A DNA stretch of 64,000 nt from Colwellia sp. 12G3 (GCF_002836775.1 NZ_PJAQ01000043.1:275962-339961); one strand, 5' to 3'; counted from the stretch's first letter, positions 1 through 9,562 are shown. The notes: generated by a model not told the origin, from the letters alone. A program made the numbers and translations.

Positions 1-477
1 GGTCATGATATTTTTGTTAACTTAGACCAAGACTCTTACTTTGCGAGTGGCGTCATTGATCAAAGTAATCCGTTTCTAAAATTATTTAAATCACATACCA
101 AGTCGAATGTTGTCGTCGAGTTAATTGAAAACTCAGAAATAAATGATGCCATAATGAGTCTAGCCATGATTGATAACTTAGCTAAAAGTGATATTCATAC
201 CGCTATAGATGATGTCTGCAATCCTCAATCAATGATTTCTACCTCTGTTATACAGTTAGTAAATTACATTAAGTTTGATAAGTTTGTAATAAAAAACAAA
301 AATAATCGTAATTTTATGCTGTTGGTTAAATCTATTATTGATTATGCGCACAGTACGAATAAAAAAGTGATCCTCGAAGGGGTAGAAACGTATGAAGATT
401 TAGCATTGGCAAATCAGCTGAACTGTGATTTTGTGCAAGGCTTTTATTATCGAGACCGTTTTAAGAACATTAGTTAA
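1..477 (+). CDS. EAL-domain protein, 3' part only
   Basis: The reading frame is open from the first base of the window, so the gene begins upstream and only about 158 C-terminal residues are visible. They resemble the second half of a cyclic-di-GMP phosphodiesterase (EAL) domain: a VVELIENSEIND stretch matching the E-x-T-E strand, KFDKFVI matching the usual K-I-D-K strand, EGVET, and a QGFYY end. The loop that normally reads DDFGTGYS is here IDDVCNP, so the catalytic loop is degenerate, and the domain may bind rather than cleave c-di-GMP. What precedes the domain cannot be seen. EAL identity is well supported; enzymatic activity is doubtful. Confidence 0.75.
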   Translation, partial: GHDIFVNLDQDSYFASGVIDQSNPFLKLFKSHTKSNVVVELIENSEINDAIMSLAMIDNLAKSDIHTAIDDVCNPQSMISTSVIQLVNYIKFDKFVIKNKNNRNFMLLVKSIIDYAHSTNKKVILEGVETYEDLALANQLNCDFVQGFYYRDRFKNIS

Positions 478-553
478 TAGCTTTTAATCAAACACCTAAC
501 CCCCTACACTGTAGCTATTTATCGTATCATCCCATTTAAATAAAGAGACCAAT

Positions 554-1114
554 ATGAAAGTTAACATGACCCCTAAGCTTAAAAGCAGCTTAAAAAAATC
601 GCTCATAATTGTTTGTAGTTTAGTTAGCCTTGTTGGTTTTTCCGTTTTTGCCACTGATCTTAAAGTAGGAGATGACGCCCCCAACTTTAAATTACAAGCA
701 ACCACAGGTGATTATTACCAGTTAAGTGACTATAAAGGTAAAAAAGCTGTGGTATTAGCTTGGTATCCTATGGCAAACACACGTGGTTGTACTATTGAAT
801 GCAAATCGTTAACAGAGCAGGGGCATCTTATTAGAGAATTTGATGTTAGCTATGTAATGGCCAGTGTTGACCCAATTGATGACAACCGTGATTTTTCTGA
901 AAAAACCGGTGCCGATTTTCCTATGTTAAGTGATCCAACAAAATCAGCAGCAAAAGCATATCAAGTACTCAATATGTTTAAAGTAGCCAGTCGTGTCACT
1001 TTCTATATCTCTAAGCAAGGTAAGATAGTTAAAATTGATGAAGATATTACGCCAAAATCTGCCGCTCAAGATATGGCTAATAATCTAGCTGCGCTTGGTA
1101 TTGCTAAGAAATAG
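554..1114 (+). CDS. Secreted peroxiredoxin of the Bcp/AhpC-TSA type
   Basis: A 186-residue thioredoxin-fold peroxidase that should reduce hydrogen peroxide and organic hydroperoxides. Residues 1-33 look like a signal peptide (basic start, hydrophobic run ending near FAT), which places it in the periplasm; most Bcp proteins are cytoplasmic. The active site is P72-x3-T76-x2-C79, with a second cysteine at C83, the spacing of atypical 2-Cys Bcp enzymes. The conserved arginine is probably the R of ASRVTFYIS. The ATG at 554 follows an AAAGAGA purine stretch; an in-frame ATG at 566 is an alternative. It ends just before a small zinc-ribbon gene on the same strand. Confidence 0.85.
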   Translation: MKVNMTPKLKSSLKKSLIIVCSLVSLVGFSVFATDLKVGDDAPNFKLQATTGDYYQLSDYKGKKAVVLAWYPMANTRGCTIECKSLTEQGHLIREFDVSYVMASVDPIDDNRDFSEKTGADFPMLSDPTKSAAKAYQVLNMFKVASRVTFYISKQGKIVKIDEDITPKSAAQDMANNLAALGIAKK

Positions 1115-1121
1115 CAAAACA

Positions 1122-1373
1122 ATGTCAAAACCTAATAAGAAAGGCCCTAGCAAAACAGTTGATATTTATTGCAAGGGCTGTAACTTTCTCCTCTTTAAAT
1201 ACCGTAAAGGAGGTAAGGGCGCTTTACTCAAATGTTTCAAAGAGCGTATCAGTCAAGATTTTACCGACATCCCTTGTACATGCCCAACATGTCATAAGGT
1301 ATTTGCCCGTGATTGTTTAATTCGAGGCACACCAGCATTTAAAATTATTGGGGGTAAAGTTTGGTGTAAATAA
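1122..1373 (+). CDS. Small zinc-ribbon protein, function unknown
   Basis: An 83-residue basic protein with cysteine pairs YCKGC near the N-terminus and CTCPTCHKVF in the second half, followed by DC and a terminal WCK. This layout predicts one zinc ribbon. The frame extends upstream to a TTG inside the peroxiredoxin gene, but the ATG at 1122 lies just after that gene's stop and is the better start. It is probably cotranscribed with the peroxiredoxin (gap of 7 bases). I do not recognise a named family; binding of nucleic acid or a protein partner would be a guess. Confidence 0.6.
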   Translation: MSKPNKKGPSKTVDIYCKGCNFLLFKYRKGGKGALLKCFKERISQDFTDIPCTCPTCHKVFARDCLIRGTPAFKIIGGKVWCK

Positions 1374-1510
1374 CGTGTTATCTCACTGTAGTTATTATGA
1401 TTAATACAGCAAGGGAGCACAAATAAACACAGTTTTAGTACAACTTAGCGCAGTTATAAATTTTGTGGTGGTTATCATACCCATAAATAACTTCTCTCAG
1501 GATTTGAGCC

Positions 1511-1726
1511 TTGGATATCGAACAAGCAAGAATAAAAGCCATCTGTCAGCACATGACGACTATCAGTATTGATAACAAACCTTTTGTGCCTTTAATCAAG
1601 GTAAAACGCAGCGATGCAATGCTTGCAGGAAGTATTAGGGTGATGTTATCGAAAAGGCGTTCTAATCGTATTCATTTTTTTTTGCAAACGTATTCTAATA
1701 AAATAACTATGCTTGATGTTGATTAG
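1511..1726 (+). CDS. Small hypothetical protein
   Basis: A 71-residue basic ORF with a TTG start. An AGGA about 8 bases upstream supports the TTG; an ATG at 1553 would give 57 residues. No motif is recognised. A strong terminator begins 28 bases after the stop, which makes a real transcript plausible. The protein could equally be a spurious frame. Confidence 0.4.
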   Translation: MDIEQARIKAICQHMTTISIDNKPFVPLIKVKRSDAMLAGSIRVMLSKRRSNRIHFFLQTYSNKITMLDVD

Positions 1727-1754
1727 CACTAAGAAATTGAATCAATAAAACCAC

Positions 1755-1790
1755 AAAAGCCTGTCGTTTATGATAAACGACAGGCTTTTT
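1755..1790. terminator. Strong hairpin terminator between convergent genes
   Basis: A 17-base perfect inverted repeat (AAAAGCCTGTCGTTTAT and its complement) with a single central base, flanked by A and T runs on both sides. It can stop transcription of the small ORF ending at 1726 and, in the other direction, the amylase gene ending at 1855. Confidence 0.85.
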
Positions 1791-1854
1791 ATCTTTAGCT
1801 AACTTGCTAGATTATTTAATCGATTACTTAATTACCGATTAATGTAATAACTCA

Positions 1855-3738
1855 CTAAAACGATCCACTTGTACTGCCACCTGTCGAATAGCTATTGTTA
1901 GTTCCACTTTGCCAATCAACATTTTCACCATTTACTTTTAAACATTTCCATTCAATTGTTTGTGAACTATTAAGCATAATGGTAGTTGTCCAAGTAGGGT
2001 AACTTGTTGGCGACAAACGAATTGCATTGGCTGGATCCCAGTTGCCGGTTTCAATCGTGTTACCAACTACTCGAATATCTTGACCTAAATACGTTGTCGC
2101 ATTGGTACAACTAAAATTTACGCTAACAGTTGCTGTTGGGATCTCTTCAACCCAAACAGAGTATGAACCTCCGTTGACAGGAAATTCACCCCAACCATCA
2201 GCGTTGGTAGTCACTACTGCCGTGTTATTACCCGTTACATCAATAAATACTCTATTGACGCGATTCACATTCATCCATTTACTGCCACTAGCGCCATCAG
2301 TCATGATCACTGCCATGGCTTGAGGATGCTCTGCATCACCTAATCTTGTCCAACCAATAACATCATGGTGATCCATATAGCTAATTTGAGTACCGTAAGC
2401 ATACTTTTTACGTGCATTTAATAGCTCATCGATATTTTCTTTTTGAGACTTAATGGTGATCGGTGTCGCATTACAACCATTATCTGAAGCGGTATAAGAC
2501 GCACCATAATAATCGGCATGAAATAGATTAGGGTAGCCTTCTTCTCGTAATAAGATAAACGCGTAAGCCATAGGTTTAAACCAATCTTGGACTCTAGACT
2601 CTAATGCTTGGCAAGGTTGCGTATCATGGTTGTCAACTAAAGTAACAGCCAAGGCAGGTTGTTCTTTCATTAAGGTATTATCCATTAACGTTGCCATATT
2701 ATAATTACCACCGCTAGTTGACGCGTTGTAAAAATTCATATGCAGTGGTGCATCAAATAATGACATACGACCACCTGTAGCTGAAATAAAGTTATGTAAC
2801 TCTTCTTTGTTATAACTCCAGTATTCACCAACAGTAAACAATGACTTTCCAGTATCAGAGCGTACGGTATCTAACCAATCATTAAAGAAATCGAATTTAA
2901 TGTGTTTAACAGCATCTAACCTAAAACCGTCAACGCCAGTAAAATCGACATACCACTTACCCCAGTCTTTAAGCTCTTGCACGACATCTGGGTGATCCAT
3001 ATCAAGATCGGCAAACATTAAATAATCGTAATTACTATGATTACTATCTACTTCCCAATCCCATGCTTTACCCGTCCCACGAAATTTAAAAATAGCACTT
3101 TCTTCTAAATTTTGTGCCCAATCGGTACCATCAAAATGGTACCAACGCCATTTAAAGGTAGAATACGTATTATTACGGCCCGTAAAATCGAAAGCGGTCC
3201 AAGCGTCAATAACAACATCATCACCATATTCAACGTTACGATTATCTCTACTTACCCTTACAGCATTAACGGCTTCAGTCGCATCAGCACCACCACGATG
3301 GTTAAAGACCACGTCACCGTAAACTTTAATACCATTTGCATGAGCGGTATTAATCGCAGAGAGGTATTCGTCCTTAGTGCCGTACTTAGTACGAACCGAA
3401 TTTTTTTGGTTAAATTCGCCTAAATCGTACATGTCATAAACGCCATAACCGACATCCTGCGCGCCCGAAGCACCTTTATATGCAGGCGGCAACCACAATG
3501 CAGTAACACCCGCAGCAGATAAGTTAGCCGCTTCTTGTTGTACTTCGCTCCATAAGGAACCATCACTTGGGGTGTACCATTGAAAATATTGCATCATCAC
3601 ACCATTGTCGGCATGTGTTATGCCAGAGAGCCCGGCCAGAGTTGCTGCAACAAATGTTGTTAGTGCATGTTTTTTAGGATTAAATTTCAAACGGCGAGTT
3701 TTTGTTGATTTGGTGTTTACTTTGATTATTTTAGTCAC
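1855..3738 (-). CDS. Secreted alpha-amylase, GH13 (liquefying type) with C-terminal starch-binding domain
   Basis: A 627-residue endo-acting alpha-amylase that cleaves alpha-1,4 bonds of starch or glycogen outside the cell. A long basic N-terminus followed by a hydrophobic stretch ending near ITHA is the export signal. The mature start, GVMMQYFQWY, resembles Bacillus liquefying amylases (subfamily GH13_5). All four GH13 signatures are present: DVVFNHRGG, GFRLDAVKH (nucleophile Asp), VGEYW (acid/base Glu) and LVDNHDTQ (transition-state Asp). The last 90-100 residues (TVSVNFSCTNATTYLGQDI onward, with ETGNWD) look like a CBM20 starch-binding domain. The protein ends in a Gly/Ser/Thr-rich tail. 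The gene stands alone, with no maltose genes beside it. Confidence 0.92.
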   Translation of the reverse strand: MTKIIKVNTKSTKTRRLKFNPKKHALTTFVAATLAGLSGITHADNGVMMQYFQWYTPSDGSLWSEVQQEAANLSAAGVTALWLPPAYKGASGAQDVGYGVYDMYDLGEFNQKNSVRTKYGTKDEYLSAINTAHANGIKVYGDVVFNHRGGADATEAVNAVRVSRDNRNVEYGDDVVIDAWTAFDFTGRNNTYSTFKWRWYHFDGTDWAQNLEESAIFKFRGTGKAWDWEVDSNHSNYDYLMFADLDMDHPDVVQELKDWGKWYVDFTGVDGFRLDAVKHIKFDFFNDWLDTVRSDTGKSLFTVGEYWSYNKEELHNFISATGGRMSLFDAPLHMNFYNASTSGGNYNMATLMDNTLMKEQPALAVTLVDNHDTQPCQALESRVQDWFKPMAYAFILLREEGYPNLFHADYYGASYTASDNGCNATPITIKSQKENIDELLNARKKYAYGTQISYMDHHDVIGWTRLGDAEHPQAMAVIMTDGASGSKWMNVNRVNRVFIDVTGNNTAVVTTNADGWGEFPVNGGSYSVWVEEIPTATVSVNFSCTNATTYLGQDIRVVGNTIETGNWDPANAIRLSPTSYPTWTTTIMLNSSQTIEWKCLKVNGENVDWQSGTNNSYSTGGSTSGSF

Positions 3739-4490
3739 TGTGTATTTCCGAATAGTTATTGTTATAATTATAGTTTGACCAATCCGGTGGTCCTGCTTTG
3801 CATTTAGCTTTGTTTAAGCAACGACAGAGAGATCAATTTACAATCAACCGTAAGTTTTGTTCAATGAATAATCCGAAAAGTAGCAATGAATACGTATGCA
3901 TTTTTATTTAAGGTCTTACACATTCTAGGATACATTGGTTTGGTCATCCCGAAAGTTATTTCAATGATATTGAAGCGGGTATACCAGGCGGTTCTTAAGT
4001 TCAATATGTTGGAAGTGTGCTGATTGTGACATCCTTAACTCGTGAAACTTATCCAGAACAAAAATAAATGCATAAATGCTTTAATACAATGACTTGTGTG
4101 GTTATGCGTTACGTTAACAGTACTAACTACGTATCATTTTTATACGAAAAAACAATAGTACATATTAGATTAAACACGGTTTATAAAATGTCGCAGTTCG
4201 ACCAGATTTATGCGTCAGGCTTCACTGTTCAGAGGGTTAAATTAATGAACAAATCAGAAAAGATTTATGCTTTGTTATAAGTAATCATTACTTTCGAACC
4301 TGTAATTATATGGAGTCAGAATTTATATTCTTTGTCTCTTTAAAGACCAAGAAGTGTAAATATTTATCAATACTTTTTCGAATACGTTATTATCTATTTC
4401 TTATAAAAGATAACCTTACAAGCTAGCTAACTAGCCTTGCACGGTCAACGTAAAAAATCACTTCATTCTGCAGAGTTATAAACTAATATC
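3739..4490. other. 752-base gap between the amylase and Rho-like genes
   Basis: I see no convincing gene. There is a 70-codon frame at 4068-4280 and an ATG frame of about 45 codons at 3886; neither resembles a known protein or has a good ribosome binding site. Short hairpins lie near 4333-4350 (GTCT/AGAC) and 4419-4439 (CAAGCTAG with CTAGCCTTG), in what is probably the leader of the Rho-like gene. Divergent promoters for the two flanking genes must lie here. Confidence 0.5.
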
Positions 4491-5435
4491 ATGACAAGAA
4501 AAATATTATCATTGAACGTTAAAAGAAAAATAGCTCCCAAACCCGAAGAAGAAGTGGTTAAGGCTGTAGTTCATGAAGACCCACAAAAACGTTTTTTAAA
4601 TGGCGTAGCCATTAATCCAGATCAGCGTATTCAGCTTGAGTTAGGCTCTAAACAACATTCCATGCGAGCCATGGATTTGTTAACGCCAATAGGCATGGGG
4701 CAGAGAGGTTTAATTGTTGCTCCACCAGGATCCGGAAAAACGACCATTTTAAAACATATTTGCCAAGCTGTTGGCGAAGCTTATCCCGAGATAAAGCTTT
4801 ATGCGTTACTCATTGATGAGCGTCCGGAAGAAGTTACCGATTTTAAGCGCAGCGTTCCTGCAAAAGTATTCGCCTCATCCACAGATGAAAATTACGATCA
4901 TCATCTACGTGTAACCAATGACCTGCTTAAAATCGCACGTAAAGAAGCTGGAGAAGGTCACAATGTCATGATAGTTATTGATTCTCTCACAAGACTTACA
5001 CGCGTATATAATGCCAATCAAAAAAGTAGCGGGCGCACTATGTCGGGCGGAATTGACGCTAGAGCCATGGAAATACCGCGAAAACTGTTTGGCACTGCTA
5101 GAAATATTGAAAATGGAGGCTCTATTACCATACTAGCGACCATACTTGTTGATACCGGAAGCAGAATGGACCAAGTGATATTTGAAGAATTCAAAGGCAC
5201 CGGTAATATGGAAATCGTTTTATCACGTGAGGCGGCCAATCTACGTATTTTTCCTGCCTTTGATATTGCCAAAAGTAGCACGCGCCGTGAAGAGCTTCTT
5301 CTCAATTCAAAAGATATCGACAAAGTAAGGTTGATACGAAGAGCGCTCACTAGTCTAAAACCTATTGATGGCGCTAGGAAACTTGTCGAATTACTAGAAG
5401 AATTCCCAACAAATGTTGAGCTGTTAAATCATTAA
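4491..5435 (+). CDS. Rho-like hexameric ATPase lacking the RNA-binding domain
   Basis: A 314-residue protein matching the C-terminal ATPase core of transcription terminator Rho (about 419 residues in E. coli). Visible motifs: Walker A APPGSGKT (77-84), DERPEEV with the catalytic Glu at 110, the Walker B segment VIDSLTR with Asp 164, a Q-loop SSGRTMSGG, an R-loop GSRMDQ, FKGTGNM, and the arginine finger in STRREELL (R265). The N-terminal helical and cold-shock-like domains that form the primary RNA site are missing, replaced by about 40 charged residues. Compared with E. coli, the P-loop PPKAGKT has become PPGSGKT. The motor and secondary RNA site therefore look intact without the loading site. 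It is a Rho paralogue; its role is unknown. Confidence 0.85.
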   Translation: MTRKILSLNVKRKIAPKPEEEVVKAVVHEDPQKRFLNGVAINPDQRIQLELGSKQHSMRAMDLLTPIGMGQRGLIVAPPGSGKTTILKHICQAVGEAYPEIKLYALLIDERPEEVTDFKRSVPAKVFASSTDENYDHHLRVTNDLLKIARKEAGEGHNVMIVIDSLTRLTRVYNANQKSSGRTMSGGIDARAMEIPRKLFGTARNIENGGSITILATILVDTGSRMDQVIFEEFKGTGNMEIVLSREAANLRIFPAFDIAKSSTRREELLLNSKDIDKVRLIRRALTSLKPIDGARKLVELLEEFPTNVELLNH

Positions 5436-5790
5436 TTACTAATTACCGCGGTGTTTTTTCTATGCGTCGCGACTTAAGGTCGTTGCTAACTGTAGGTGAC
5501 AATGAGGGGGGGGAATTAGGAGTTATAGGTTGTACCGCTCTCTAATGCGACAAAATAGATAGTTGGGAAGTATCTGTATTGCTTTTAATTTTTATCAATA
5601 CCTCAGAATAACTTGATGATTGTGAAACGTTTTTTGAAGCTTGTTGTAATATATCTAATAAGTGCTTATTGCTTTGCTTGAGCAATATTAATAACAAAGT
5701 GATCAGGTCTAGATTTTAGTGAAATATCAAGAGGTCTTGAAAAAATGGAGTAAATCGTTAGATTAGGTATTTTTATAGGTCTGCAGACAC
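5436..5790. other. Gap between the Rho-like gene and tRNA-Pro
   Basis: About 355 bases with no ORF of note and no repeat recognised. A G-run (eight G) occurs near 5507. No clear terminator follows the Rho-like gene. Confidence 0.4.
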
Positions 5791-5815
5791 AAAAAAAGAC
5801 GCCCTAGGACGTCTT
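5791..5815 (-). terminator. Terminator of the tRNA-Pro transcript
   Basis: Inverted repeat AAGACG...CGTCTT around CCTAGG, with seven A on the left that become a T run on the minus strand. It lies 13 bases past the tRNA 3' end. Confidence 0.75.
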
Positions 5816-5827
5816 GATTCTTATATA

Positions 5828-5904
5828 TGGTCGGAGTAGACAGATTCGAACTGTCGACCTCACGCCCCCCAGGCGCGCGCGCTACCAAGCTGCGCTATAC
5901 CCCG
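5828..5904 (-). tRNA. tRNA-Pro (anticodon GGG)
   Basis: The 77-base minus-strand sequence folds as a cloverleaf. The acceptor CGGGGTA pairs with TACTCCG, the D stem is GCGC/GCGC, the anticodon stem CGCGC/GCGTG encloses CTGGGGG, and the T arm is GACAG-TTCGAAT-CTGTC. An encoded ACCA end is present. The anticodon at loop positions 3-5 is GGG, which reads CCC and CCU proline codons. Confidence 0.95.
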
Positions 5905-6047
5905 ACAATGTAAACTCTAGAGGAGTAACAAGTTTACCGTCTGTATAATAATGATTTATCAAGGTAATGCAATGGTAATCAAGTGAATAGTTAGCTTAGA
6001 TGAGCTAAACGGCTAACTATTACTCGATATGCCTCAAATTCGGGCTA

Positions 6048-7802
6048 TTACGGGTTTTCTTGTTGCGTAAACTTCTTAATAAAATGTACGCCATCAATCA
6101 TTAATGGGAAGTCAGCATTAACCGTTATTGGCGAAGAGAATTGACGCGAATAACTTTGAAAGTTGCCGTTTTGATCGACGAAAACAGATTTATCTTTATC
6201 AAAAACAATAATGCCATTATCTGTAGTATTGGCAATGACTCTGTCTTTATTCAAGCTAGGTAAATCACTACCATTACTATGGGAACTTACATTACATGAT
6301 AACCATTGGCTCATTAGCGTTGGTTGTAAGTCCATATTGCTGGTATTAAAGGTAACGTCCTTAGTTGCCTTAACAGGTTGCGGGTAAATGAATAACGCAG
6401 GTTTGGTGTTTAAACGGGTATCATTACTTTGATTACCAATAGAGCTAATCCAAATAATATCTTTGTCTATTTTTTGTTTCTGGGCCAGTAGTAACGCATC
6501 AACAAATAGCTCGAATTGATATTGGCTCTGATTTTTTACTATTTTATTTGCATCAATCGCATGGCTATTTTTAAAGTAAATAATATGTAGACCAGGGGCC
6601 TTATTATTTAATTTCTCAGCAAACAGTAAACTAGAAACATTTGCTAGTTCAGTTTTTTCACTGAATAACCCTTCGAACCAGCGTGGTTCTATAACAGCAA
6701 CATTTGCTTCTATTGCATCGTCTTGGCCCGTCGCTGAAAACTCATCAGAGATAACCGTTAAGCTTGTTGCTAGAGCCTGTAGCTCTATACGCTGAAATAA
6801 AAGCGGTTTAACACTTTGTTTTAAAATATCTTGTTGATAAATACTCGGTAAAGAGTAAAGCAGATTAAACCATGCATCATCATTAAGGCCAGTATCAATA
6901 TTATTGGTTAAATGTAAGCTGGTAGCACTTGCGCGACGAATAAATTGATTGAGCTGAGTCGTTGATATTTGCTGCTCAGTTAGAATCAAAAAGGTCGAGT
7001 TAGTAGGCGCTGTAACCGCTGATTCATTAGGGCAAAGACCTGAATCAATAGTCGGGTAATTTGGGATAGCATGACTAAATGATAGCGGGCTATTTTTACG
7101 CTCTATATAATCTTCTATGTTAAATAAACCATATTTGGTTAATAACGTTTTTGCTGTAGCGGGATAAGACAAGGGTAAAGCCGTATCTTGACGCAAAATA
7201 TCATAATCAAGGTTAGCATCAGCCCAAATATGGCTGACATGACTAAAGAAGAAGGACAATACCAAAGCAAATATAACAAAACGGGCAAAGACTGTTTTTT
7301 GTAATTGCTTTAAGTGTTTCCAAGCGTAATTGCTAACAACGAACTCGAAACCTAAGATAACAATAATCAATGAGCCACTGATGGTATAAAACAAGCTGTT
7401 ATCTTTAGCTATATCTTGTAGCAAACTTATAATTTGCCCACTAGATGACGCATTTAAGTGATAACCCAGGCGACTATAGATAAAGCCATCTAGGACAAGA
7501 AGTAATAAACCAATGGTAAAAATGATAGAGCCACTCGTTCTAATAAACTTTGTATGCGGTAGGATCAGTGTTAATGGAAATAACACCAAAACAAAACTCA
7601 TAAAGGTTAGAAAAGCAATGTGACTGACCCAGGTCGTAATTAAGTAAACCTGGCCAAAGAGTGTTGTTGGCGCCGCTTCGCTAAATAAATAGTAAGAGGA
7701 CAGTGCAATAGCTGCTAATATATTGAAAAATGTGAACCAATGGCTCCAACTGATCAAATGTAATAGTTTTTTGCTGTAACTTTTTGTATCAAATGAAACC
7801 AT
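6048..7802 (-). CDS. yejM: YejM/PbgA/LapC-like inner-membrane protein (DUF3413 plus periplasmic sulfatase-like domain)
   Basis: A 584-residue protein whose first ~200 residues match the five-helix DUF3413 domain of E. coli YejM: a start around LISWSHWFTFFNIL, then ILFP-like helices, SHVSHIWADANLDYD and LPLSYPATAKTLLTKYGL. In enterics this protein senses periplasmic LPS and, through LapB and FtsH, controls LpxC, setting the lipopolysaccharide supply. The periplasmic half has the sulfatase/alkaline-phosphatase fold in YejM but no enzymatic metal site, and I see no intact metal motifs here either. The end (FDKDKSVFVDQNGNFQSYSR) parallels the YejM C-terminus. yejL lies upstream on the same strand, and yejK is divergent beyond it. 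Confidence 0.88.
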   Translation of the reverse strand: MVSFDTKSYSKKLLHLISWSHWFTFFNILAAIALSSYYLFSEAAPTTLFGQVYLITTWVSHIAFLTFMSFVLVLFPLTLILPHTKFIRTSGSIIFTIGLLLLVLDGFIYSRLGYHLNASSSGQIISLLQDIAKDNSLFYTISGSLIIVILGFEFVVSNYAWKHLKQLQKTVFARFVIFALVLSFFFSHVSHIWADANLDYDILRQDTALPLSYPATAKTLLTKYGLFNIEDYIERKNSPLSFSHAIPNYPTIDSGLCPNESAVTAPTNSTFLILTEQQISTTQLNQFIRRASATSLHLTNNIDTGLNDDAWFNLLYSLPSIYQQDILKQSVKPLLFQRIELQALATSLTVISDEFSATGQDDAIEANVAVIEPRWFEGLFSEKTELANVSSLLFAEKLNNKAPGLHIIYFKNSHAIDANKIVKNQSQYQFELFVDALLLAQKQKIDKDIIWISSIGNQSNDTRLNTKPALFIYPQPVKATKDVTFNTSNMDLQPTLMSQWLSCNVSSHSNGSDLPSLNKDRVIANTTDNGIIVFDKDKSVFVDQNGNFQSYSRQFSSPITVNADFPLMIDGVHFIKKFTQQENP

Positions 7803-8098
7803 TGATAATAATTCTTCTTTTTGCTGATAAAATTAGGCGCTGTTTATCTTTCTATCTTTCTTTAACAGTAAGTTGTTTAAATTTCAGGCAATATAAAGTA
7901 GGTAAAATGTAGCGGACTACTCGAATGCCGTATTATTATTAAACAAATGCTACCTTAAGGGGTAATTTAAACGGCTTTATTCATTGTTGTTCGCCTTTTA
8001 TATAGCATAACTATAGTTAAAAGCTTGTGCCGTAATTAAACTATTTTAAATAGAATAAATGTTAATCCTGAAAGATCAACAGCCCATCAATTAAGGGG

Positions 8099-8305
8099 TT
8101 AAACAGATTGTTTTAATGCTTTAGTAAAGTTGTTTGCAACAGCAACACGTTTGCTTTCAGGTACTTGAGCAATAATGTTAGTAACAGCATTACCTAAACA
8201 CATTAAAGCTAGATCGGGTGTCGCTTCTTCTTTTACAAGAACATCTAACAAATCTTGGATAATTTTTTCTACACGTTCGTTCGAATATTTAGATACAATA
8301 GGCAT
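8099..8305 (-). CDS. yejL: YejL family protein (UPF0352/DUF1414)
   Basis: A 68-residue protein very similar in layout to E. coli YejL: it starts [15 protein letters not shown], then [14 protein letters not shown] and VANNFTKAL. Function unknown; the family is small, helical and soluble. It sits 296 bases upstream of yejM on the same strand and is divergent from yejK, the arrangement conserved in enterics and vibrios, which secures the identification. Confidence 0.93.
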   Translation of the reverse strand: MPIVSKYSNERVEKIIQDLLDVLVKEEATPDLALMCLGNAVTNIIAQVPESKRVAVANNFTKALKQSV

Positions 8306-8464
8306 AATAATTTCTTAAATAAAAAGTTTTCGTTAATGATAAATTTAATTTACCTAGTTTATCAAATGCCTGCACACTTTAATATATACCAGATATAAAA
8401 AGTACATAAGTGCAGTACTTAACAACAACATTAATTTACATCAGTTACTGAAGATAAGAATCAT

Positions 8465-9520
8465 ATGAGCTTAATAATTAAAAACATTGCACTACATTTT
8501 TTGTCTAAAAAAGAAGATACCGGCGAAGTTGTATTACGCCTAGGACCAGAAAATGCTGACTTCGCGCAAGAAGATACAAAAACGTCTAACTTTGTTGATG
8601 GCTTACATGCCATTTATAATACCAAGGGCAATAAAGCCTATGGCAGTTTTTCAGCGATGCCTGGTGAGGGTGATTCAGCCCGCTTTGTTGATTTAATGGA
8701 AAGCTACCTAACGGAACAGCAAAATTTTTATGATTTTAGTACGCAAGCGGGCAATGTATTAAAAAATGAAATCGAAAAATACGACATTGAAGAGACAGGT
8801 TATTTTGTTATATGTCATTATGAATACATGGGCGGTCGTTACTTATTCGTTGCGGTTATCCCGGTGTCAGAGCATTACAGTGTTGATGGAGAATTAAATA
8901 TCTCAGCAGCGCAGCATTTAGACACCACTAAAATGCAACTCGCTGCTCGTATTGATTTATTCGATTATAAAGAAAATACTCACGGTAATCGTTATATCTC
9001 TTTTATAAAAGGTAGAGCAGGTCGTAAAGTATCAGACTTCTTTTTAGACTTTTTAGGCTGTGAAGAAGGTTTAAACGCTAAAGAGCAAACACAAACCTTA
9101 GTGCAAGCGGTTGAAGATTATGTTTCGGTTAATCAACTCGACCCAAGCGAAAAGCAAAAAACACGTAAAGATTTATTGAACTACTGTAAAGAGCAAAAAG
9201 CGAGTTCTCAAGATGTGTCACTGCAAGAGGTAGGTAACGTTATTGAAAGTGCAGGTGCAGAACAAGACTTTTATCAGTTCTGCCAAACGCAATCTTACCC
9301 TATTGAAGATTCTTTTCCGCACGAACAAGCTGTGGTTAACAAAATCACAAAATATTCAGGTTATGGAAATGGTATAAGTTTAAGTTTCGAACGTAGCCAT
9401 TTTGGTGAAGACGTCGTTTATAATCCACATAATGACTCATTAGTTATCTATAAAGTACCACCGAATTTAAAAGAACAGTTAATGGCGCTGCTTGATAGTG
9501 AAAAAGTCGAGAGTGAATAG
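8465..9520 (+). CDS. ndpA: Nucleoid-associated protein NdpA/YejK
   Basis: A 351-residue homologue of the 37-kDa nucleoid-associated protein YejK. Recognisable segments: the start MSLIIKNIALHFL, FFLDFLGCEEGLNAKEQTQTL in the middle, and SFERSHFGEDVVYNP near the end. The E. coli protein binds DNA in the nucleoid and has been reported to interact with topoisomerases; its exact role is unsettled. It is divergently transcribed from yejL across about 160 bases holding both promoters. Confidence 0.93.
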   Translation: MSLIIKNIALHFLSKKEDTGEVVLRLGPENADFAQEDTKTSNFVDGLHAIYNTKGNKAYGSFSAMPGEGDSARFVDLMESYLTEQQNFYDFSTQAGNVLKNEIEKYDIEETGYFVICHYEYMGGRYLFVAVIPVSEHYSVDGELNISAAQHLDTTKMQLAARIDLFDYKENTHGNRYISFIKGRAGRKVSDFFLDFLGCEEGLNAKEQTQTLVQAVEDYVSVNQLDPSEKQKTRKDLLNYCKEQKASSQDVSLQEVGNVIESAGAEQDFYQFCQTQSYPIEDSFPHEQAVVNKITKYSGYGNGISLSFERSHFGEDVVYNPHNDSLVIYKVPPNLKEQLMALLDSEKVESE

Positions 9521-9562
9521 AACAACGAAGAGTCATCGCGTACTAACAGTGCAAAAAACAGG

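Noticed and set aside
4068..4280. A 70-codon frame in the amylase-Rho gap
   Set aside because: No ribosome site, atypical composition and no recognisable motif; it sits in a leader with hairpins.
5018..5350. Minus-strand 110-codon frame
   Set aside because: Lies wholly inside the Rho-like gene in a shadow frame.
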